Notes under the pieces: generated by a model | The model's database searches: none | The model's input: only the letters and a program-made list of their open reading frames with translations | Told to the model about the DNA's origin: nothing | Position numbers and translations under genes: made by a program | Part shown: piece by piece, positions 44,518 through 52,244 of the stretch | Layout: the number at the start of each line of letters is the position of its first letter | Numbering within the stretch: position 1 is the stretch's first letter | Assembly (NCBI GenBank): GCA_024235795.1 | Contig: JACKLR010000002.1 | Location: forward strand, 806,001-870,000 | Length of the DNA stretch: 64,000 bases | Reading direction: 5' to 3' | Source: Burkholderiales bacterium | Lineage (GTDB): Bacteria; Pseudomonadota; Gammaproteobacteria; Burkholderiales; Nitrosomonadaceae

Positions 44518-45648
44518 ATGCACATGAATAATATTCTGGCGCCTTATGCAGTGTGCGAAGCCAATACCCGTGGACGGGTGGTCAAGGAAGCGCCACCCGC
44601 TGGCCGTACCGAGTTTCAACGGGACCGCGACCGCATCATTCACTCCAAGGCTTTCCGGCGGCTGGAATATAAAACACAGGTGTTTGTCAATCACGAAGGC
44701 GATTTATTCCGTACACGCTTAACACACAGTCTTGAAGTGGCGCAAATCGGGCGCTCAATCGCGCGCAATTTGCACCTGAACGAAGATCTCGTCGAAGCGA
44801 TTACCCTCGCGCATGACCTGGGTCATACCCCGTTCGGCCATGCCGGTCAGGACACGTTAAATGCATGCATGAAGGAATATGGCGGTTTTGAGCATAATCT
44901 GCAGTCGCTTCGCGTGGTGGATATCCTCGAGGAACGTTACGCAACGTTTGACGGATTAAATCTATGTTTTGAAACCCGCGAGGGCATACTTAAGCGTGCT
45001 TCAAAAAAGAATGCCCAAAAACTGGGGGAGGTGGGAAAGCGGTTTATTTTGAATCAACGGCCGTCGCTGGAAGCGCAGCTCGCCAACTTTGCTGATGAAA
45101 TCGCCTACAACAACCATGATATCGATGACGGTCTGCGCTCCGGTTTGATTTCTCTCGAGCAACTGGAGCAAGTCAGTATTTTTTCCCGTCACCTGGTTTT
45201 AGTGAAAAAAAAATATCCCAATCTAGGCGAACGCCGGTTAATTCATGAAACGGTGCGCTGCATGATCAATACGCTGGCAACCGACCTGACGGAGCAAAGT
45301 ATTCAAAATATTGAACAGGCGCAACTGGACAGTTTGCAGGCTGTTCAACAGTCTCCACCACTCATCGGTTTCAGCGATCCGGTCAAGAAAGAACAGCAGG
45401 AACTGAAAAAATTTTTATATGATAATTTATATTTGCACTACCGCGTGATGCGTATGAGCAATAAAGCGTCGCATATAATTAAAATGCTGTTTGACGCTTT
45501 TGGCAGCAATGTCCGTCTGCTTCCCGTTAAATATCAGCACAAATTCAAACAGGAAGGGCATCAGGCGATAGCCGATTACATTGCTGGCATGACTGATCGT
45601 TATGCGATCAAGGAATACCGGCGTTTATTTGATATCACACAGGACTGA
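44518..45648 (+). CDS. dgt: Deoxyguanosinetriphosphate triphosphohydrolase-like protein
   Basis: A 376-residue HD-superfamily nucleotide hydrolase that releases triphosphate from dNTPs. Motifs: RDRIIHSKAFRRLEYKTQVF, the H of RLTHSLEVAQ, the HD pair in LAHDLGHTPFGHAG and the late Asp in ADEIAYNNHDIDDGL. This order matches the shorter bacterial dGTPase-like type. It lies 6 bp after aroKB, an order common in Betaproteobacteria (aroK-aroB-dgt), and is probably cotranscribed. A second Met at 44524 is an alternative start; no strong ribosome-binding site decides. Confidence 0.92.
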   Translation: MHMNNILAPYAVCEANTRGRVVKEAPPAGRTEFQRDRDRIIHSKAFRRLEYKTQVFVNHEGDLFRTRLTHSLEVAQIGRSIARNLHLNEDLVEAITLAHDLGHTPFGHAGQDTLNACMKEYGGFEHNLQSLRVVDILEERYATFDGLNLCFETREGILKRASKKNAQKLGEVGKRFILNQRPSLEAQLANFADEIAYNNHDIDDGLRSGLISLEQLEQVSIFSRHLVLVKKKYPNLGERRLIHETVRCMINTLATDLTEQSIQNIEQAQLDSLQAVQQSPPLIGFSDPVKKEQQELKKFLYDNLYLHYRVMRMSNKASHIIKMLFDAFGSNVRLLPVKYQHKFKQEGHQAIADYIAGMTDRYAIKEYRRLFDITQD

Positions 45649-45860
45649 CAGTTTTTTTTGTTTGCTTTATTACTCAAGCACCGAATTCATGATTTAAAAA
45701 AATGCATAAGCAACCATTTTTTTGAATCTTGATCATACGTTTTATCATCGTTGTTTATGCAGTAAAATAAACAGGAATTCGGGAGCTTGTCTATTGTTTT
45801 GCGTTTTGCGCGTTGGAATTTTCAGCGGATTGTTGACGAAAATTTCAAGAGGAAAAAATC

Positions 45861-46586
45861 ATGAAATGTGTTCTCAAAATAATGAATCGCTTCTTTTGTA
45901 CAGTTTTTGCAATCTCCTTATTGTATATGCCGGCAGTTGCAGTGCTTGCAGGCGGAAACATTATTCGCGTTATCGACTTCACCGGGCAGGCCGATGGCGA
46001 TGCGGTTTCCTGGCTGGAAAAACAGGGTTTCGAGTTTGAATTGAATGCCAAAAAACTGAATCCGCGGTTTGAAAACGATGCGTTGGTTCTCAGTACAGGC
46101 GACAAGACGGCAGGATTATTTGGCCTCAGATTTGCGCAACAGGATTTCATTCATGGCGTCAAAAGGGTGGAAATCGTCTGGGGCGTGAATAAATATCCGG
46201 AAGGCGCGGATTGGGACAATGGTATTAACAGCGTACCCATTGCTGTCATGTTGTCATTTGGAACCGAAAAGCTGTCCAGTGGATTGCCATTGGGGATAAA
46301 GTCGGCGCCTTACTTTCTAAGTCCGTTTATCGGACAAAAAGAAGCGCAGGATAAAATGTACCTTGGTAAACTCTGGCGGGAAGGCGGCCGGTACTTCTGT
46401 GTGGCGTCGGGCGATCAATCCGGTAAAACCATTACCACGGATTTTGAAGTGGATGAACGGTTTAAATCAGCGTTCAATCACGATCAAACGCCGCCGATTA
46501 CCGCACTTGCCTTTCAGAAGAACACCAACAATACACACGGTGGTTCTGAAGCGTTTATCAAAAAGATCACGTTTCTATCGGAATAA
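45861..46586 (+). CDS. Secreted protein, possibly DUF3047-related
   Basis: A 241-residue exported protein. A signal peptide (hydrophobic core FCTVFAISLLYMPAVAVLA) ends near residue 30. The mature part is predicted beta-rich, with features such as VEIVWGVNKYPEGADW and a basic-acidic ...FALAFQKNTNNT-like end, reminiscent of DUF3047 proteins. That assignment is tentative. AGAGGA lies 8 bases before ATG 45861. It is monocistronic or linked to the acylphosphatase gene 40 bp downstream. Function unknown. Confidence 0.6.
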   Translation: MKCVLKIMNRFFCTVFAISLLYMPAVAVLAGGNIIRVIDFTGQADGDAVSWLEKQGFEFELNAKKLNPRFENDALVLSTGDKTAGLFGLRFAQQDFIHGVKRVEIVWGVNKYPEGADWDNGINSVPIAVMLSFGTEKLSSGLPLGIKSAPYFLSPFIGQKEAQDKMYLGKLWREGGRYFCVASGDQSGKTITTDFEVDERFKSAFNHDQTPPITALAFQKNTNNTHGGSEAFIKKITFLSE

Positions 46587-46626
46587 TTTCTGCGTAAAGG
46601 GTTCGAATGAACAAAGGTATTGGGAG

Positions 46627-46959
46627 TTGAAAAAACTGAGCTTTTATGTCACCGGGAATGTTCAGAACGTCATGTTCAGACAGACATTTATTCGTGGCGC
46701 ACAAAAGCGAAAACTCAAGGCGGGTGCAACGAATGACGCCAACGATCGCGATCGGGTGCATTGCTCGCTTGCAGGCGATGACGCCGCTGTTGATGAAATG
46801 ATCAGCACACTACAGCAAGGAAAACCGATCAATTCCTGGAATGCCTATGTCGAGGAACTGCACGTACTCGATTGTTTCACTGAAATCTCGGAACACCAGG
46901 TGACAACCGATAACGTCAATCGGTTTCATTGGTCGCCGAAAGTCGAATTTTACCTTTAA
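46627..46959 (+). CDS. Acylphosphatase-family protein
   Basis: A 110-residue protein with an acylphosphatase domain. The signature loop reads VTGNVQNVMFRQTF, with the catalytic Arg in MFRQ, and the catalytic Asn candidate lies in GATNDAND. Two differences from the norm: Asn replaces the Gly of VQGV, and about 25 residues extend the C-terminus. Acylphosphatases cleave carboxyl-phosphate bonds. No in-frame ATG fits; TTG 46627 is preceded by AAAGG at 9 bases. The longer open frame from 46363 overlaps the preceding gene in another register and is rejected. Confidence 0.75.
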   Translation: MKKLSFYVTGNVQNVMFRQTFIRGAQKRKLKAGATNDANDRDRVHCSLAGDDAAVDEMISTLQQGKPINSWNAYVEELHVLDCFTEISEHQVTTDNVNRFHWSPKVEFYL

Positions 46960-46967
46960 AGAATTAA

Positions 46968-47108
46968 GGGTACCTCTAAAAATTCAGAGTTTTAAACAAG
47001 ACAAGGCAAGAGCGAAAAATGTTGACGCAGCATATGATTGATATGCAAGGAAACATTTTTTGTGAACAACGAAGTATTGTAACGAAGTATGGATTTTTAG
47101 AGATGCCC
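46968..47108. mobile_element. 141-bp MITE with 4-bp TTAA target duplication
   Basis: Terminal inverted repeats of 18 bp match at 15 positions (left end GGGTACCTCTAAAAATTC; right end, reversed, GGGCATCTCTAAAAATCC). The element is flanked by TTAA at 46964-46967 and 47109-47112. It encodes no protein. A 4-bp duplication of the YTAR form is what IS5-group transposases make, so an IS5-type parent elsewhere in the genome is likely. It separates the acylphosphatase and DUF4156 genes. Confidence 0.85.
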
Positions 47109-47142
47109 TTAAATAGGAATAAAAAATATATTGGAGCAAATC

Positions 47143-47511
47143 ATGTATCAAATCACTAAAAGCCGATTGCTGATTACAATAGCCGTTTTGGCCATGCTAT
47201 CGGTCAGTCATTCGGCAATCGCGGAAACGCCTGCATCGAAATCCACTGAATCGATTTTGTTGATGATCGGAAAGGAACAGGATCTTGCCGGTTGCAAGTT
47301 GCTTGGTAGCGTTACGGGCGCTTCGCAGGATAGCGACAATGACCTGACCTACCCCGAACGCCTCATTATCGCCAGAGACAATCTCAGAGCAGAAACGGCC
47401 AAACTGGGGGGAAATGCCGTGCACGTCATACGTTCCAACACAACACGGTTTGAAATACAGGGTGTCGATAAAAAAATCGTTTTTTTGGGCAATGCGTATC
47501 GCTGTGAATAA
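47143..47511 (+). CDS. Exported DUF4156-like protein
   Basis: A 122-residue periplasmic or outer-membrane protein. The signal peptide runs to about residue 24 (LLITIAVLAMLSVSHSAIA-E). The mature part shows the DUF4156 pattern: a Cys in LAGCKLLGSVTG, an internal LRAETAKLGGNAVHVI helix-strand and a final AYRC, so the two cysteines may pair. ATG 47143 follows GGAG by 7 bases. The gene begins 34 bp after the MITE, so the element may have altered its promoter. Function unknown for the family. Confidence 0.72.
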   Translation: MYQITKSRLLITIAVLAMLSVSHSAIAETPASKSTESILLMIGKEQDLAGCKLLGSVTGASQDSDNDLTYPERLIIARDNLRAETAKLGGNAVHVIRSNTTRFEIQGVDKKIVFLGNAYRCE

Positions 47512-47594
47512 TTATCAGATCTGGGTCAAGAGTTGTGATACTAGAGATTTTAACGTCTAAAACGCTCTTCAGTTAGATCTTGAACAGGATTTGG

Positions 47595-49082
47595 TTACGG
47601 CAGCCTGACCAGCGTATCAAACCAGGCGCTTCCGTTGAGCAGGGCAGGCACCGCGCAGTCGATATGATTGCCGGAAAGAAGCGTTTCCAGTTCAACATCC
47701 GCACCGGTAGCAGTAAAGTATTCCATCGCAACAATGGAATTTTCGTAGGGCACGCGGTCGTCATCGAGGCAATGATAGAGCCGGGTAGGTGAGACTGGCG
47801 TCCAGCGGTAAACATCGTTATTTTCGAGTGCAGCTCTTAATGGATGGAATAAATCGCTTTCGAGCGCAGCCAGAAGATTGGCTGAGAACAGTTCGCTGGG
47901 CAGGTTGGGGAGTGAATCGTTGATGGCGTCGCTGTCCTGACTGCCGTCGAACACTTCAAGCAGGGCCGTATCGAAACCACCGGCCAGCAGGTTATGAACT
48001 GCATAGTTTATTCTGTAGATCTGGTTATAGGCGAGCAGTAAATAGGGAAAGTACATGGGTCTTGGCAGCGGATCGCCCGATAAAACCTGCTGCAGCATTG
48101 TTCCAGACAAATCGTATGCACCCGCCATGGGTGCAGAGGCGGTAATGGTGAATTCATCGGCATGGTGTGTCTCGATCTCGCGTTGCGCCGCCATGGTGGC
48201 ATAGCCGCCTTCGGAATAGCCTGCTAAAAACAATTGTCCGTTCAGTGGGTAGCCGCCATTTTTTGCAAGCAATTTTACTGCACGAATAAGGTCAATCACT
48301 GTCCAGGCCAGTGTTTTGGCATGCATAAACGGATGCAAGCCGCTGCTGTCGCCAAATCCCAGGTAATCCGGCACCATAACCACATAGCCGCGCGCACCCA
48401 TGAGGTACAGCGCCAGATCGGCACCAGTTTCTTCGGGATCAACACTTGGCGCACGGGCACGGCTGGTAATCGTGCCATGCTGAAAGCTCAGTAACGGGGC
48501 GCCAGCAGGAATACCCAGAGGGACGCCAATAACACCGGATGCTTCAGTAAGATTGCCAAACGCGTCCAGTGTCCGGTAGCCGATACGATACACAGCCACA
48601 TTGAAACGCAGATCCAGGCCTGCAATCGTTGCTATTGGATATTCAATCGTGATTTGATCGGCCGTTTTTGTCTCGATCAGCGCCGCCGAGACAACAGCGC
48701 CTCTGACTTCGGGCACAACAAAAGGGGTTGCGTTTGCGACCTTAAAGCCGCCGTTTCCAATATGATTTAGGGTGGCGCTATACAATTCGCCGCGAAAACT
48801 GACGAGCGGCACTGATATATTTAGATTGTCGTCAACACTGGCGGCACCTCCTTGAGGTGCACTGGCTACGAGCGGATTGATCCCGCTCAATTGAAAAATC
48901 AATTCATTGCTGTTTTCGGATGTCAGGTGCGCCGAATAGGATTTCCCTTGGTAAGTCACCCACGGTAGATAAAATTCGAGTTCGTCCGATAGCAGTGCGG
49001 TGGCTTCCACTGATAGCGGTACACAGATGATCGACAGGATAAATAGCCTTAGCGTGTAGATAAATTGGTTTAAAGTTTGCAA
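47595..49082 (-). CDS. Secreted lipase-like alpha/beta hydrolase
   Basis: A 495-residue exported hydrolase. After a signal peptide (to about residue 27) come two related beta-segments, LPWVTYQGKSYSAHL (about 39-53) and VPLVSFRGELYSATL (about 91-105), an apparent N-terminal duplication. The catalytic part (150-495) carries LLSFQHGTIT, nucleophile Ser in AGYSEGG, Asp in LDDDRVPYE and His in SGNHIDC, as in secretory lipases. The start is TTG 49082 with AAGGA 7 bases upstream. It lies downstream of the GGYP/subtilase array on the same strand but 168 bp away. Substrate is probably a lipid or polyester. Confidence 0.82.
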   Translation of the reverse strand: MQTLNQFIYTLRLFILSIICVPLSVEATALLSDELEFYLPWVTYQGKSYSAHLTSENSNELIFQLSGINPLVASAPQGGAASVDDNLNISVPLVSFRGELYSATLNHIGNGGFKVANATPFVVPEVRGAVVSAALIETKTADQITIEYPIATIAGLDLRFNVAVYRIGYRTLDAFGNLTEASGVIGVPLGIPAGAPLLSFQHGTITSRARAPSVDPEETGADLALYLMGARGYVVMVPDYLGFGDSSGLHPFMHAKTLAWTVIDLIRAVKLLAKNGGYPLNGQLFLAGYSEGGYATMAAQREIETHHADEFTITASAPMAGAYDLSGTMLQQVLSGDPLPRPMYFPYLLLAYNQIYRINYAVHNLLAGGFDTALLEVFDGSQDSDAINDSLPNLPSELFSANLLAALESDLFHPLRAALENNDVYRWTPVSPTRLYHCLDDDRVPYENSIVAMEYFTATGADVELETLLSGNHIDCAVPALLNGSAWFDTLVRLP

Positions 49083-49250
49083 TGTGACATCCTTGTTTTT
49101 TTATGGCTGGATAAAAGTGCCGGGCATTTACACAGTACTTAAATCCGGTCAGTGATGCCATTTTAAATTGCTCTTTCCAGCTAATGATAAATGAAGGGTT
49201 GTCATTCACCAAGCTACTTCCATATTCTATAGACATAAATTTGCCTGGTA

Positions 49251-50482
49251 TCAGAAAAAAATAATACAACTGTTAACAGGATCTTCCGAACTGCCGCCAC
49301 ATTCGTCGTTTGGAAAAGTATCATAGGGTAGTATAAAAGAGCCGATTTCACCAAATCTTGCACTATTATTAATAATAACACCACCACTATTAATGGAATA
49401 TCGATATTCACCGGCTTCCAGACGAGAGACGTCCAGTTGTATTACCCGCCTGAAAGCGCGCGTGACCTGATCGCATACTTCGCCAGGTTGTAATGGGTCC
49501 TTGGTAATCTGTATTTCGAACAGATTCCCCGTACGGCGCTGGTTAATCTGACCGATCCGGCCGCAGGTATATTCGCCTGCAACATGTAGCGTGACATGAG
49601 GATTAGGAGGTATAACTGGATGCGTTGCAGTTACAGTTGGAAAAACAAAATAGAATTCGGGCCCTAACGCTGTATGCTCTCTCAACTTTGCTGTTTCCAG
49701 TGCCCATGCATGGTGCTGTGTATCAAAGCGTAAAACAACATCCTGATATCTGCCGACTTGCTCGGGCGTGTCCACACGCGGGATCGTGTTAGTGTACCGT
49801 CCTTGGCATTATAAACCGGATAACCGCCCCGGTCGTCATTTCGTAATTCGACCACCTCACCCGTGAACATTACGCTACAGTTAGAATCGTCATGTTCCGG
49901 GTTGCCGCCGCATTCATCGGCAACAATCGTATCAACAGGTAACGTAAATGTGCGATTAATTAAAATATTATTGATACTAAATTGGTATTCACCCGCTTTC
50001 AGCCGGGCAACATCCAGTTGTATAGTGCGACTGAATGTACGTGTTTCATGATCGCATACTTCGTCCGGTTGTAACGGATCCAGGGTAATCTGTATCTCAA
50101 ACAAATTGTTTGTGTGGCGTTGGTTAATCTGTCCGATTCGTCCACAGGTAAACTCACCAACGACATGTAATTCAGCTTGATCAGGTATTGTTGGCCGACT
50201 TGACCATACTGCTGGAACAGCAATTCTAAGATGGGGTTTTGTGCCATTGCTTTCCCGTGATTGAAATGTTTCCAGAATCCATACATTTGGCTGCGGGTCA
50301 AATTGAAACATGACATTCTGATACCGGCCGACCTGATCTGATGTGTCAACCCGCGGAATGGTCAAAGTGCCATCCTTATGGTTATAAATGGGATAACCGC
50401 CCTGACCGGTATTTTCCGATTTGGCCGGACTAGTCGCTAGAAATAACAGTAAAAACAGATACACTTTAGGCGATTTCATCAT
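49251..50482 (-). pseudogene. GGYP-domain secreted protein A, two domains, frameshifted in the second
   Basis: Two open frames together encode one homologue of the intact protein at 53889-55106. The first (from 50482) has a signal peptide and a full domain: GGYPIYNHKDGTLTIPRVD, QVGRYQNV, TCGRIGQINQR, DEVCD, and DECGG near the end. It then enters a second domain at GGYPVYNAKDGTLT and loses register within 49781-49795. The remaining domain continues in another frame from 49775 (QVGRYQDVVLRFD...) to 49251. Comparison with paralogues needs either removal of two bases or addition of one. The downstream half is otherwise undamaged, so the event is recent or a sequencing error. If real, a secreted one-domain protein with a scrambled tail is made. 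Confidence 0.78.
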
Positions 50483-50512
50483 TTGCTCCAGATAAACAAA
50501 TATAAGCGCGTA

Positions 50513-50666
50513 GCTCGTAAGTTGAGGTGAATTTTTGAACCCCAACAAAACCATTTTCAATCTTTGCCATACCCGCAAATAACAACAAACCAATCAAATG
50601 TCATCGCTTAAACTGTTTTGCGTCGTTTCAAGTTGGGGTTCATTGACTTACCTCAACTTACCGAGC
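50513..50666. repeat. Paired-palindrome repeat, copy 1
   Basis: Two palindromic units (50521-50546 and 50632-50657) face each other around an 85-bp spacer. The outer arms extend the pairing to a 34/35-bp imperfect inverted repeat, 50513-50546 with 50632-50666, built on GTTGGGGTTCA/TGAACCCCAAC. The spacer is nearly identical to that of copy 2 at 53720-53856. No coding capacity. It resembles REP/BIME-like or MITE-like elements. Confidence 0.75.
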
Positions 50667-50681
50667 TTGCTTGTTTTCGGT

Positions 50682-51317
50682 TCAGAAAGGAAAAGAATTC
50701 GGACAGGCTTTAGGCGTATTGTCATCTTCTGGACTGCCACCGCATTCATCAGGTTCGGTCGTATCAAAAGGTAAAGTAAATGAGCCAATTCTTTCACCAT
50801 TATTGATATTGTATTGATACTCACCCGCTTCTAAACGGAAGACATCCAACTGAATAATCCTTGTGAATATTCGTGTTTTCTGATCGCAAATTTCTGATGG
50901 CAGTAGTGGATCTTCGGTAATCTGTATTTCAAATCGATTACCTATTCGGCGTTGGTTAATCTGCCCGATTCTGCCACAGGTATATTCTCCCATAGTAAAT
51001 AAAGAAACATGAACCGGCACAGTTGGAGCAGTTGCCGTTACTATTGGAACAACTATTAATTTTCTGTCCATTTCCGGCATAATTTTTCTCGAATGATGTT
51101 TTTTCAGAATCCAGGCATTAAGTTGCGGGTCAAATTGAAACACGACATCCTGATATCTGCCGACCTGTCCGGTCACGTCAACGCGCGGAATGGTTAATGT
51201 GCCATCCTTGTAGTTATAACTCGGATACCCACCCTGGTCAGCATTTTCTGATTTGGCTGCACTTATATCCAGAAACACCAATAAAATAAAAATAGACTTC
51301 AATAATATTTTCATCAT
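50682..51317 (-). CDS. GGYP-domain secreted protein B, single domain
   Basis: A 211-residue exported protein: signal peptide (to about residue 22, ending near SAAKS) and one GGYP domain. Conserved landmarks in order are GGYPSYNYKDGTLTIPRVD, QVGRYQDVVFQFDPQ, TCGRIGQINQRR, FEIQITEDPL, a Cys in PSEICDQ, IIQLDVFRLEAGEYQY, GSFTLPFDT and DECGGSPEDD, then a last Cys. The four Cys suggest two disulfides. Predicted all-beta. I do not recognise this domain. The start has two adjacent Met codons. It is one of six domain copies in the array and probably shares the transcript of protein C upstream. Confidence 0.8.
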   Translation of the reverse strand: MMKILLKSIFILLVFLDISAAKSENADQGGYPSYNYKDGTLTIPRVDVTGQVGRYQDVVFQFDPQLNAWILKKHHSRKIMPEMDRKLIVVPIVTATAPTVPVHVSLFTMGEYTCGRIGQINQRRIGNRFEIQITEDPLLPSEICDQKTRIFTRIIQLDVFRLEAGEYQYNINNGERIGSFTLPFDTTEPDECGGSPEDDNTPKACPNSFPF

Positions 51318-51516
51318 TTACTCTTCTACAAATAAACAAGTAGCCCAATGGATAAGTTTACGTCATCCAGAAATATATTGAAGCGAAGCGCATTGCACTG
51401 ATCAAATGTTCCTGGGTAACATATAGAGGAAGCTGATCCAGCAAGGTTAAGCAAGCATAGAATTCAAACTTTTATTCGCAGAGCTAAAAATAAAGATATC
51501 AATCTATCATTTCATC

Positions 51517-52149
51517 TCAAAATATGATGGCACAAGCATTGGGTGTGTCGTCATCTTCAGGGCTGCCGCCACATTCATTAAAGTTAGAAGAAGTGTCAAA
51601 AGGCAAAGTAAATGATCCTGTTGCTTCTCCATGATTGATACTGTATTGATATTCCCCCGCTTTTAAACGAAAGACATCCAATTGAATTACCCGTCGAAAT
51701 ATTCGTGTTTTCTGATCGCAAATTTCTGTTGGGTGCAGTGGATCTTCGGTAATCTGTATTTCGAACAGATCACCTACTCGGCGCTGATTAATCTGCCCTA
51801 TCCTGCTACAGGTATGTTCTCCTTCGATGTGCAATAAAACAGTACTGGGTACAGAACGATTTAATGCTATTACTTGTGGAAGAACTCCTAGTACTCTATT
51901 CGTTTGCGGCATCACCGCTCTTGAATGATGTTTATTCAAAATCCAGGCATTAAGTTGTGGGTCAAATTGAAACTCGACATCCTGATATCTACCGACCTGG
52001 CCGGACACATCAACACGTGGCAGGATTAATGTGCCATCTTTATAGTTGTAACTTGGATACCCACCCTGGTCAGTATTCTCTGATTTAACTGTACCTATAT
52101 CCAGAAGCACCAGTAAAATAAAAAAAAACTTCAATAATATTTTCATCAT
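51517..52149 (-). CDS. GGYP-domain secreted protein C, single domain
   Basis: A 210-residue close relative of protein B, with the same signal peptide pattern (MMKILLKFFFILLVLLDIG) and one domain: GGYPSYNYKDGTLILPRVD, QVGRYQDVEFQFDPQ, TCSRIGQINQRR, EICDQ, GSFTLPFDT and DECGG-type motif NECGGSPEDDD. Sequence differs most between residues 75 and 115, between the HHSR motif and the TCxRIGQ motif, the variable part in all copies. Start at two adjacent ATGs after GGAG. It lies 95 bp after the subtilase stop, so protease and GGYP protein are probably cotranscribed. Function unknown. Confidence 0.8.
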   Translation of the reverse strand: MMKILLKFFFILLVLLDIGTVKSENTDQGGYPSYNYKDGTLILPRVDVSGQVGRYQDVEFQFDPQLNAWILNKHHSRAVMPQTNRVLGVLPQVIALNRSVPSTVLLHIEGEHTCSRIGQINQRRVGDLFEIQITEDPLHPTEICDQKTRIFRRVIQLDVFRLKAGEYQYSINHGEATGSFTLPFDTSSNFNECGGSPEDDDTPNACAIIF

Positions 52150-52244
52150 TTACTCCATTACTGATAAGCAAAAATGTTTATAAATCTTAAATGGCTAGAA
52201 ACACAGCAAAACTTGCGCTACGCATCTAGCCATTGGAGTGTTAA

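Noticed and set aside
46363..46626. Upstream part of the long frame ending with the acylphosphatase
   Set aside because: It overlaps the preceding secreted-protein gene in another frame and has no family similarity; the acylphosphatase starts at TTG 46627.
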